Of a DNA stretch of 52,610 nt, positions 31,199 through 40,122 are shown piece after piece. The notes under the pieces are model-generated. The model saw only the letters and a program-made list of their open reading frames with translations, was not told the DNA's origin and made no database searches. The first letter of the stretch is position 1, and each line of letters opens with the position of its first letter. A program made the translations under genes and the position numbers. The stretch lies in assembly GCA_001247695.2 (NCBI GenBank), contig LGRX02035325.1:1-52610 (forward strand). Reading direction: 5' to 3'. This DNA comes from Cymbomonas tetramitiformis (Eukaryota; Chlorophyta; Pyramimonadophyceae; Pyramimonadales; Pyramimonadaceae).

Positions 31199-31405
31199 CC
31201 TATCAGGACCATGGACTAAGAGCAAGCAATAATGGATTTGTATGCAATGACTGGTATGGAGATCTGAGTGAAGCCGAAGATTTTTGCGATGCCGATGTTG
31301 AGTGCACGGTGCTGCACGACTATAATTGTGATGGTGTTAACTGGCGGTATTGCTCAAGCGTAACATATCAGACTGACGGATCAGCTTGCACAAGAAGTAA
31401 ATCAG
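31199..31405 (+). CDS. Cys-rich module exon, copy A
   Basis: A strong acceptor (CTTTTTGCAG) at 31198 opens an exon encoding AYQDHGLRASNNGFVC and DLSEAEDFCDADVEC, then HDYNCDGVNWRYC. A donor after AAATCAG (GTGACA) gives a 207-nt exon that is symmetric phase 1-1; a later donor at 31435 (GTACTC) is the alternative. The Cys spacing recalls PAN/Apple-like extracellular modules, but I do not assign a family. A nearly identical exon lies at 38659. It may belong to the secreted N-terminal part of the polycystin-like gene further downstream. Confidence 0.6.
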
Positions 31406-31649
31406 GTGACATCTCCTGCTGTCGTTCAGATGAAGTACTCATCTTCGATGAGAATCTCGCATTGTCAGTAATTAGGTGAGCAGTGTGCAAGCCCCTGACG
31501 CACGCACACAGTTACAAGTATTTGCACAGTAAAAATTGTCTCCTGCAACACGCGACATGAAGAGATGTGCATTGTTCCTGTAAGTGGTCTCGCCAGTAAC
31601 AGTGGACGGTGACGCTTTGCACGGTGGTCACTCGCCGCAATAGTGTCCC

Positions 31650-32274
31650 AACACACTGGCTTAATTTATGTTGTTGCCACGGATGGAGTATGACTAGTCT
31701 CCCACCACACTGGTTGGTGATGCTGCCACGGATGGAGTATGGCTATTCTCCCACCACACTGGTTGGTGATGCTGCCACGGATGGAGGTATGACTAGTCTC
31801 ACCACACTGGTTGGCGATGTTGCCACGGATGGAGTATGGCTATTCTTCCACCACGCTGGTTGGTGATGCTGCCACGGATCGAGTATGGCTATTCTTCCAC
31901 CACACTGGTTGGTGATGCTGCCACGGATGGAGATGACTAGTCTCCCACCACACTGGTTGGTGATGTTGCCACGGGATGGAGTATGACTAGTCTCCCACCA
32001 CACTGGTTGGCGATGTTGCCACGGACGGAGTATGACTGCTCCACCACACTGGTTGGTGATGCTGCCACTTGATGGAGTATGACTAGTCTCCCACCACACT
32101 GGTTGGTGATGTTGCTAACGGGATGGAGTATGACTAGTCTCCCACCACACTGGCATGATGCTGCCACGGATGGAGTATGACTAGCTCCCACCACACTGGC
32201 CGGTGATGCTGCCACGGATGGAGTGACTAGTCTCCCACCACACTGGTTGGCGATGTTGCCACGGACGGAGTATG
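31650..32274. repeat. 49-bp minisatellite, about 13 units (copy A)
   Basis: Units carry TGCCACGGATGGAGTATG and CCCACCACACTGGTTGG. The same array type is found at 39141-39558, also downstream of a Cys-rich exon. Confidence 0.95.
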
Positions 32275-32275
32275 T

Positions 32276-32694
32276 CACCATGTACACAGTGCTGGGGAGA
32301 TCTGGAGCGTAGGTTTATAGGGAGCATCCACGATATAACTCTACTATGGGGATCTTGGCACCATGTACACAGTGTTGGGAGTGAGCGTAGGTTTATAGGG
32401 AGCATCAACGATACAGCTCTACTATGGGGAACTTGGCACCATGTACACAGTAATGGGGAGATCTGGAGCGTAGGTTTATAGGGAGCATCCACGATACAAC
32501 TCTACTATGGGGGTCTTGGCACCATGTTCACAGTGCTGGGGAGATCTGGAGTGTAGGTTTATAGGGAGCATTTACGATACAGCTCTACTATGGGGATCTT
32601 GGCACCATATCCACAGTGTCGGGGAGATCTGGAGCGTAGGTTTATAGGGAGCATCAACGATACAGGGGTCGTGGCACCATGTACACGGTGCTGG
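32276..32694. repeat. about 83-bp minisatellite, 5 units (copy A)
   Basis: Units carry GGCACCATGTACACAGTGCT and GTAGGTTTATAGGGAGCAT, spaced 79-86 bp. A matching array is at 39571-39920. Confidence 0.95.
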
Positions 32695-32892
32695 GCTGCT
32701 GATGTACCTTCATGGATGGCGCAACTATGCTTTTGAGGCAGGGATATGGCTTGTGAGGTGACATTGTGCTTGGGCAGAGATGCCCATTTTTGATCACCTT
32801 GGGCACTTAGATGGTGTTTGAATGCTTTGTTGTTTCGGCGTGTGCTAAGAGGGGGCTGTTCCCTTTTCTCCCTCTTCTCCCTCATGTAACAG

Positions 32893-32922
32893 CTACTCCT
32901 TCACCTCCGCCGTCAAACTCAG
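32893..32922 (+). CDS. possible 30-nt Pro-rich mini-exon
   Basis: The acceptor CATGTAACAG is followed by codons for TPSPPPSNS and then CAG|GTTTTT. This makes a phase 1-1 exon of ten codons. The same acceptor context precedes the Pro-rich exon at 40123. Real use is unproven. Confidence 0.35.
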
Positions 32923-33205
32923 GTTTTTTTTTCCTTACCACCTCCATCTCTTTCATCCCAACCTCCACCATCCTCAGGTACAGGTCTTGAGCTGTGCTTG
33001 GAACTGCCTTGAGCTGCGCTTAACAGCTAATACATTGGGCTTGACTTTACAGCCACGCCCTCAGTTTCAATCTGTTGATTGTCAGCGGCGAGCAAAGCTG
33101 AGGAAAATCCAAGAATTCCACTCTAGCATCACACAGAATACATCAATTGCCTAATTGTTAATTGGTCAATGGCCGTCGGGAGTGCTTCTTCTCCAGATAT
33201 GTTGC

Positions 33206-33664
33206 TCAGCTAGGTGACCTAGACGTGGCACCCCTGATACATTTCCAAGTTACCCTTGGCGCATATTACAGACGCTCATATCATAGACATATTATAGACT
33301 CAGCTAGGTGACCTAGACGTGGCACCCCTGATACATTTCCAAGTTACCCTTGGCGCATATTACAGACACTCATATCATAGACATATTATAGACTCAGCTA
33401 GGTGACCTAGACGTGGCACCCCGATACATTTCCAAGTTACCCTTGGCATATTACACGCTCATATCATAGACATATTATAGACTCAGCTAGGTGACCTAGA
33501 CGTGGCACCCTGATACATTTCAAGTTGCCCTTGGCGCATATTACAGACGCTCATATCATAGACAGATTATCGACTCAGCTAGGTGACCTAGACGTGGCAC
33601 CCCTGATACATTTCCAAGTTACCCTTGGCGCATATTACAGACGCTCATATCATAGACATATTAT
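33206..33664. repeat. 94-bp minisatellite, about 5 units, left of the retroelement
   Basis: Each unit has the odd palindrome CTAGGTGACCTAG, then GTGGCACCCCTGATAC, and ends CATAGACATATTATAGACT. The array resumes on the other side of the retroelement at 38054, so the two were one array before insertion. Confidence 0.95.
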
Positions 33665-33695
33665 ATTTCTCTTTTGCTCGAATCCTCATTTGCCA
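33665..33695 (-). repeat. split direct repeat B2
   Basis: A 31-bp copy of 34021-34051, starting ATTTCTCTTTTGCTCG. It forms the 3' end of the element. Confidence 0.9.
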
Positions 33696-33858
33696 AAGGC
33701 AGGCACTGCAATACATTTCATTAAAATGATTTTGTAAAGTGTTTAAAATGCATTTTGTGCTTTTTACATGCTTTCTAAATTCATGCTTTTGATGAGATGT
33801 CCAGACTGTCTGTGCACGTCACCAAAAGGAAAGAGTCCTCTGGGTCGGGAGCGGTGGG

Positions 33859-34020
33859 AAGAGCAAAAGGAACAGAGCTGAACAGGCGTGTCGCTTCGTG
33901 GCTACTTGTACATCCTGTTTGTGTCACGGAGCTACATGTGTCATTCGGCTCTACTGCAGCAGGAGTCACGGATTCTGAAAGTCTGAAACCACAAAAATTC
34001 TGTTGCACTCCAATTTGAAC
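33859..34020 (-). repeat. split direct repeat A2
   Basis: A 162-bp copy of 37888-38049 (one C/T difference seen, near 33945). It directly abuts B1. Confidence 0.93.
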
Positions 34021-34051
34021 ATTTCTCTTTTGCTCGAATCCTCATTTGCCA
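34021..34051 (-). repeat. split direct repeat B1
   Basis: A 31-bp copy of B2, directly joined to A2 and about 50 bp beyond the recombinase stop codon. Confidence 0.9.
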
Positions 34052-34100
34052 TGAAACCAAAGATGAAACTGTGAGGCACACAAAAGAAATCTGATCTCTG

Positions 34101-35501
34101 TCACTGTGACCATGTTAACCAAGCGAAGTAGTAGTCCATGTCTGCGTCCCTCAGAGCTGTCGGGTCGATGTAGTGTTGCACTGCCGAAGAGAACTGTGAC
34201 CAGCCTCCCAGGAAGCACACTTTCTCCATTGTCACACCTACAGCTCGAGCACACGTCGTGGCGCCCTTCCGGGTGCTGTGTGCAGAAAAGTGACCTCCTT
34301 CAGGAGGTCTGCAGTCCAGCTCGCTGAGAGCTAGACCAATCCAGTCATTTGCCACGGAAGCCTTGAAGTTCTTCGGGTCCTCGGGTAGCAGCCAGTAGCC
34401 GTCAGGTTGAGTCTTCTCAGAAATGCTCCAAGCTGTGTCACGGTAGAACTCCCAGTGCTCGATCAGCTCCTTCAACAGAGCTACCCCCTTCCAGGGGATC
34501 GTAAGGCGTCGCTTCACTCGAAGGTGTCGCCGTCCTTTCTCTTTCAGTAGCACCACTGAGAACTCATCGTCGCCACAATGAACGTGCTGCCGTGACAACG
34601 AGGTCCCCGTGTCCGGTCTGCCGAAGGTCACGAAGGCCACCACCACGTAGGTAAAGGCTCGCAGTAGCTGCAGCTCCTCAGGCGATCTCGGATTCAACTT
34701 CAGCGCTGCCTCGTGCACCCGTCGTACGTGTGCTGCTGGCAGCCACGTCCGCTGGGTCTCGATGTTCTCCTTCTGCACCGCCAGCTCCGCCTGGATGGTC
34801 GCCATCCCCTTCACAGCTCGGGTCACAGAGCGCCCCTTCGCCGGTCCAGGGAAACCAAGGTCCTCGTGGTAGTTGTTGATGGCGGACAGGTACGGCTGTA
34901 ATGATGCCGACTGGATGTTCCCGTCCTCCAACAGAGAGGCGATGTACAGCAACACAGTCGCCTCCGACGCTGGCAGCCACGGCCGTTGGTGCAGCTCACA
35001 AAATAAAATGAATCGCCGCGCCTTCGGTCCGTAGTTGTCCTTCGTCGTGTCCAGCAGTGCCTTTTCCTGCATTGACACCGCCAGTTCGGTGAGCCGGGAA
35101 GGTCCCAACTCACCCCTCCACCGCTCACAAAGTGAGCGCGTGAGGAAATTTTGTACAGCACCACCGCGCTTGTACTCTTCGTAGGTGCCTCCGCTGCTCC
35201 GCTCGGTGTTCTCGCCGTCCGCGTCCGTTGTCTCGTCCGTGCTGTTGATGATTTTGAAGTTCTCTTCGGACAAGTCTAGCGTCTCCTCGTCGCCGTCGTC
35301 GTACAGCACGTGCGCCTTTCCATCCTCGTTGAACTCCTTCACCACACCCGGGTAGAAGCGGTCATCGTCCTCCCAGAACACCTCGATTCTTGTACCCACG
35401 GTCACCTTGCTTGCTGTCGTACTCGTAGCCGAGCTTCTTCGTACTTCAGCAGTGTAGTAACTCACAGGCGCGCCTCGATGAAGAACATCACAGCGTCCCA
35501 T
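34101..35501 (-). CDS. Tudor-like domain fused to tyrosine recombinase (integrase of the DIRS-order element)
   Basis: The ATG at 35501 (MGRCDVLHRG), overlapping the RT ORF by about 40 nt, gives 466 residues; the frame is open further, from 35744. Residues about 33-85 (TVGTRIEVFWEDDDRFYPGV, then AHVLYDDGDEETLDL) match a Tudor/Agenet-type fold. This fold often reads methylated lysine or arginine. After an acidic linker come the SAM-like core-binding domain (about 130-240) and the catalytic domain. The catalytic Arg is in TFGRPDTGTSLSR (about 294), HxxR in HSTRKGA (about 407), the Trp in GGWSQF, and the Tyr in VQHYID (about 443). All recombinase tetrad residues are present, so it should be active. 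It would insert the circular DNA copy; the Tudor-like part may guide it to chromatin. Confidence 0.9.
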   Translation of the reverse strand: MGRCDVLHRGAPVSYYTAEVRRSSATSTTASKVTVGTRIEVFWEDDDRFYPGVVKEFNEDGKAHVLYDDGDEETLDLSEENFKIINSTDETTDADGENTERSSGGTYEEYKRGGAVQNFLTRSLCERWRGELGPSRLTELAVSMQEKALLDTTKDNYGPKARRFILFCELHQRPWLPASEATVLLYIASLLEDGNIQSASLQPYLSAINNYHEDLGFPGPAKGRSVTRAVKGMATIQAELAVQKENIETQRTWLPAAHVRRVHEAALKLNPRSPEELQLLRAFTYVVVAFVTFGRPDTGTSLSRQHVHCGDDEFSVVLLKEKGRRHLRVKRRLTIPWKGVALLKELIEHWEFYRDTAWSISEKTQPDGYWLLPEDPKNFKASVANDWIGLALSELDCRPPEGGHFSAHSTRKGATTCARAVGVTMEKVCFLGGWSQFSSAVQHYIDPTALRDADMDYYFAWLTWSQ

Positions 35502-37518
35502 TTCGAGGGCCCGAGCAGCTCGGACCCTCCCAGCCTGCTCGGAGTGAACAGGTCCCTGCGCCGTGGCATGATCACCACCTCGGTGGCCAGGGCTTCCAGC
35601 TCTCTGAACCTGGACTGTCCCGGCCAGTACGGAGCCACCACCGTAGCAGCGGCCCCCTCCTCCCGTAGCTTGTGCGCCACCTCGTCCAGCAGCGCCCACG
35701 GGGGGTTCACCCAATTGTTCTCCCCCCGCCAGTCGTACGTACACCTTCGCACTTCGGGTCTTTCCACGCAGCGTAGTACCGAGGAAGCTGCGCGGAGATC
35801 TCGGAAGCGAACCGGTCGACTGTGTAGGGCCCCCACTGCTTGTTGGCCCACACGAACCAGTCGCGATTCAGCCTCCAGTCGTCCAAATCCTCGCAACGCG
35901 AAAGGTTGTCGGCCCACACGTTGGCCTCGCTGCGGATGTACCGGGCCTGCAACTCGATGTCGTGCAGATCCAGTAGCAGCCAGAGTCTCCTCATCCTCCT
36001 CATCAGGTCCGGGTTTCTGGAGGTGAAGTGTGACAGCATCGCCACCACCGCCTGGTTGTCGCAGTAGAGCCGTACGACTTTGCCCTCCAGCTCCTGCAGA
36101 AACGCCTGTACGGTCTTGTACACGGCCTCCAGCTCTAGGTGCGTAATGTGCCAGCAGCGCATCTCGTCTGGCCAGAAACCTCGCGCGGGGAACTTCAGGT
36201 TCAGCACTCCTCCCCACGCCGTCATCGAAGAGTCCGTGTGCACCTTCGCTCTCGTCGGGGATCTCCAGATTTTGCGTCCGTTCCACCTGCTCATCACCGG
36301 CAGCCTGGACCACCATTCTAAGTCCCCCCGAGCTGAACGTGAGATTTTTACCTTCGCTCCCCAGCTGTGCTTCTCCGCCAGCACGAAGTAGAGCTCCCGT
36401 AGGTAGAGCCGCGCCGCTGGTACTGCCAAGTACACGGATTGGCAGAGTCCCGTGAAGGACGCCAGTCTCCTGGCAGGAATCCACCTCCGATTTCTCGCTG
36501 CGTCGCACAGGATCTCCTTCGCCTTGACGTGGATTTTGTGCACCCGTCGTTCTGTCACACGGAATTGTCCCAGCTTCAGGTCCACCTCCAGCCCGAGGTG
36601 CTCCACCACCTGCGTCGGCTCCCAGTGGCCCTTCTTCTCGTTCCGCCGTAGGCCAAGTCGATGAAGCACCAGTTGAACTTTTTCTCGACGCAGAAAGCCT
36701 TCTCGCTGAGAGTCGACCAGCACCAGAAAATCGTCCATGTACGGTAGTACTCGCATTCCGCTGTGACGGTTCGCGTCCCCGCCAGCACCACCGGTCCTGC
36801 GACGGACTGACCATCGCTGTCGTACTGCGGAACCGTCCCGCAGTCTCTTGATTTCTCTGCGATCCTCCGCCGCCTGTGGCGAACGCAGAGCCTCCACCAT
36901 CACGCGTACGAACTTGCAGAAAACTCTCGGAGAGTCGCTCCATCCGAACGGCATCGCTGAACACTGAAGCAGGTCCCCTTGCAGGTCGAACTGCATGAAC
37001 TTCTGGAAGTCCGGGTGGATCCCCAGCGCGTGAAAACCGTCCTGGAGGTCGAAGCTGAAGCACCAGTCGCCCGGTTTCGCCAGTCTCCTTAGTTTCTTCA
37101 GCGTCTCCATCTTCACACGATTTTTTACACACCACTGGTTCAGCCATCGGAAGTCCACCACCAGTCTCCACTTGTTCGTACCCGGTTTTGGCACTAAAAA
37201 AGCGCGAGAAACGTGAGATCTTCTCGTCGCTCTCGTCCAGGCCCCGTTCTCCAGCAGCCTCTCCTTCTCCGCGTCCAGCCACACCTGCTGCTGCCGCGTC
37301 GCATCCCTCAGTGACACCCCGTGGTCGAACGGAGGCGGAGGCCCGCGCTTCCACCTCAACTTCACCCCGTGAGTAATCCATTGCATCACCTCGGAACTGG
37401 CGCCCGCCGCGCGCCATGCTCCCCTCCGCTGTCTCACCTGCTGTTGCACGGTGAGTTTCCCCCGTCCAGCGCCCGGAGAGGGCTGTTGCGCTGGACGGGG
37501 TGGCGGCACGCACATCAC
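35462..37518 (-). CDS. reverse transcriptase / RNase H with methyltransferase-like tail in the -1 frame
   Basis: From ATG 37518 a 603-residue frame runs to 35707. The RT domain spans about 110-340, with VDFRWLNQW, SMPFGW-like SAMPFGWSDSPRVF, and the catalytic PYMDDFLVLV (about 259). RNase H spans about 420-540: HTDSSMTAWGGV, LELEAVYK, YCDNQAVV, WADNLSR, all acidic residues present. It is followed by the DIRS-typical YTVDRFASEISAQLPRYY. At about 35750-35720 the conserved sequence moves to the -1 frame: YDWRGENNWVNPPWALL onwards, ending at 35462. That tail holds an NPPW motif like the N6-adenine methyltransferase-like region of DIRS elements. A six-G run lies in the overlap, so either a programmed -1 shift or a one-base deletion is possible. 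It makes the element cDNA. Confidence 0.92.
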
Positions 37519-37887
37519 ACATCGGCCGCGGGCTTTCCGCCCCGGCCCTTGCCGCCTTTGTCGGTAGGCTTCTTACCGTCCTTCTCCTCCTTGTTCTTAC
37601 GCTCCTTCCAGCGGTCGCGGTCCCGTGGATCTTTCACAACCCGCGTTTCGAGGAGTAACAGTGAAGTCAATCGTACTGTCGTAGTCGCCGTGAAGCCGTC
37701 GTTTTGAAGTCGTAACGCCGTCCCCGCGACTTCTCTGTCAGATCTCCTGTCGTCGTTCGATCGCCGCCGTACAACCAAGTGGTCTAGTCACTACCTACTC
37801 TACTGTTTTACCGGTGAAACAGGTGAAGAAAATTACAAAATCGGATTTGCAGTGTGCCTCACAGAGTACCGTGAAGTTCCTGTTTGC
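37519..37887 (-). other. 5' leader of the DIRS-order element
   Basis: The region between A1 and the RT start has a short Lys/Arg/Glu-rich frame (KERKNKEEKDGKKPTDKGGK) that could be a small gag-like N-terminal piece. No start or family supports it, so I leave it as leader. Confidence 0.4.
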
Positions 37888-38049
37888 AAGAGCAAAAGGA
37901 ACAGAGCTGAACAGGCGTGTCGCTTCGTGGCTACTTGTACATCCTGTTTGTGTCACGGAGCTACATGTGTCATTTGGCTCTACTGCAGCAGGAGTCACGG
38001 ATTCTGAAAGTCTGAAACCACAAAAATTCTGTTGCACTCCAATTTGAAC
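37888..38049 (-). repeat. split direct repeat A1
   Basis: The 162-bp 5' end of the element, an almost exact copy of A2 at 33859-34020. It meets the 94-bp minisatellite at TGAATCAGCTAGG, two or three bases different from the usual unit, so junction bases may derive from the element. Confidence 0.93.
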
Positions 38050-38053
38050 TGAA

Positions 38054-38525
38054 TCAGCTAGGTGACCTAGACGTGGCACCCCTGATACATTTCCAAGTTA
38101 CCCTTGGCGCATATTACAGACGCTCATATCATAGACATATTATAGACTCAGCTAGGTGACCTAGACGTGGCACCCCTGATACATTTCCAAGTTACCCTTG
38201 GCGCATATTACAGACACTCATATCATAGACATATTATAGACTCAGCTAGGTGACCTAGACGTGGCACCCTGATACATTTCCAAGTTACCCTTGGCGCATA
38301 TTACAGACACTCATATCATAGACAGATTATAGACTCAGCTAGGTGACCTAGACGTGGCACCCCTGATACATTTCAAGTTACCCTTGGCGCATATTACAGA
38401 CGCTCATATCATAGACAGATTATAGACTCAGCTAGGTGACCTAGACGTGGCACCCCTGATACTTTTCCAAGTTACCCTTGGCGCATATTACGGACGCTCA
38501 TATCATAGACAGATTATAGACTCAG
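38054..38525. repeat. 94-bp minisatellite, about 5 units, right of the retroelement
   Basis: Same units and orientation as 33206-33664, and the continuation of that array after the insertion. Confidence 0.95.
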
Positions 38526-38658
38526 CTGAGCGCGTTGTAGCTCATGAGCCTTTTAAAACAAGATGGGTGAGACTGGACTGATAGCTTAGTTGGTGGTCCC
38601 TGACCAAGATTTAAGCGATATCTGTGGACTGACTTTTGGCTGAGCTATCTTTTTGCAG

Positions 38659-38865
38659 CCTATCAGGACCATGGACTAAGAGCAAGCAATAATGGATTTG
38701 TATGCAATGCCTGGTATGGAGATCTGAGTGAAGCCGAAGATTTTTGCGATGCCGATGTTGAGTGCGCGGTGCTGCACGACTATAATTGTGATGGTGTTAA
38801 CTGGCGGTATTGCTCAGGCGTAACATATCAGACTGACGGAGCAGCTTGCACAAGAAGTAAATCAG
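38659..38865 (+). CDS. Cys-rich module exon, copy B
   Basis: Same acceptor, length (207 nt) and phase 1-1 as the exon at 31199. There are only a few amino-acid changes (FVCNAWYGD, DVECAVLHD, CSGVTYQTDGAA). The same GTGACA donor context follows. After the alternative donor the two copies differ by an insertion at about 38899-38935. Preserved reading frame in both copies supports coding use. Confidence 0.62.
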
Positions 38866-39140
38866 GTGACATCTCCTGCTGTCGTTCAGATGAAGTACTG
38901 AACTATCAATCAGGCGAGCTTTCGCATGCTTGATTCGATGAGAATCTCGCATTGTCAGTAATTAGGTGAGCAGTGTGCAAGCCCCTGACGCACGCACACA
39001 GTTACAAGTATTTGCACAGTAAAAATTGTCTCCTGCAACACGCGACATGAAGAGATGTGCATTGTTCCTGTAAGTGGTCTCGCCAGTAACAGTGGACGGT
39101 GACGCTTTGCACGGTGGTCACTCGCCGCAATAGTGACCCA

Positions 39141-39558
39141 ACACACTGCCTTAATTCATGTTGTTGCCACGGATGGAGTATGGCTAGTCTCCCACCACAC
39201 TGGTTGGTGATGCTGCCACGGATGGAGTATGACTAGTCTCCCACCACACTGGTTGGTGATGTTGCCACGGATGGAGTATGACTAGTCTCCCACCACACTG
39301 GTTGGTGATGCTGCCACGGATGGAGTATGGCTAGTCTCCCACCACACTGGTTGGTGATGTTGCCACGGATCGAGTATGGCTATTCTTCCACCACACTGGT
39401 TGGTGATGCTGCCACGGATGGAGTATGACTAGTCTCCCACCACGCTGGTTGGTGATGTTGCCACGGATGGAGTGTGGCTAGTCTCCCACCACACTGGTTG
39501 GTGATGTTGCCACGGATGGAGTATGACTAGTCTCCCACCACACTGGTTGGTGATGTTG
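39141..39558. repeat. 49-bp minisatellite, about 8 units (copy B)
   Basis: Same units as 31650-32274. Unit number differs, so the array has expanded or contracted since the segment was duplicated. Confidence 0.95.
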
Positions 39559-39570
39559 TTACGGACGGAG

Positions 39571-39920
39571 TACGGCACCGTGTACACAGTGCTGGGGAGA
39601 TCTGGAGCGTAGGTTTATAGGGAACATCAACGATACAGCTCTACTATGGGGATCTTGGCACCATGTACACAGTGCTGGGGAGATCTGGAGCGTAGGTTTA
39701 TAGGGAGCATCAATGATACAGCTCTACTATGGGGATCGTGGCACCATGTACACAGTGCTGGGGAGATCTGGAGCGTAGGTTTATAGGGAGCATCCACGAT
39801 ATAACTCTACTATGGGGTGGCACCATGTACACAGTGCTGGGGAGATCTGGAGCGTAGGTTTATAGGGAGCATCGACGTTACAGCTCTACTATGGGGGCCG
39901 TGGCACCATGTACACAGTGC
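39571..39920. repeat. about 83-bp minisatellite, 4 units (copy B)
   Basis: Same units as 32276-32694, in the same order after the 49-bp array. Confidence 0.95.
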
Positions 39921-40122
39921 TGGGCTGCCGATGTGCCTTCATGGATGGCGCGAGCATGCTTCTGAGGCAGGCAGTTATATGGCTTGTGAGGTGATGTTGT
40001 GCTGGGGCAGAGATCTTTCATCGCCGTGGGCACTGCTTAGATGGTGTTTCAATGCTTTGTATGTTCCGGGATGTGCTAAGAGGGTGTTGTTCCTTTTTTT
40101 CCCTTGCCACCTCATGTAACAG

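Larger units (their letters stand above)
33665..38049 (-). mobile_element. DIRS-order (Ngaro/PAT-like) tyrosine-recombinase retroelement, nearly intact
   Basis: Read on the minus strand, the order is A1 (38049-37888), the RT/RNase H ORF, the tyrosine recombinase ORF, B1 (34051-34021), A2 (34020-33859), a spacer, and B2 (33695-33665). This A1-ORFs-B1-A2-B2 split direct-repeat layout is characteristic of PAT/Ngaro-type elements. They replicate through a circular intermediate whose junction resembles the A2-B1 contact. A1 and A2 are both 162 bp and differ at about one site, and B1 and B2 are identical over 31 bp, so insertion is recent. No target duplication is evident, as expected for tyrosine recombinase integration. 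It sits inside the 94-bp minisatellite. Confidence 0.93.

Noticed and set aside
35502..35744. N-terminal extension of the recombinase ORF
   Set aside because: This part is Gly/Ala-rich and overlaps the methyltransferase-like tail in another frame; the ATG at 35501 is the better start.
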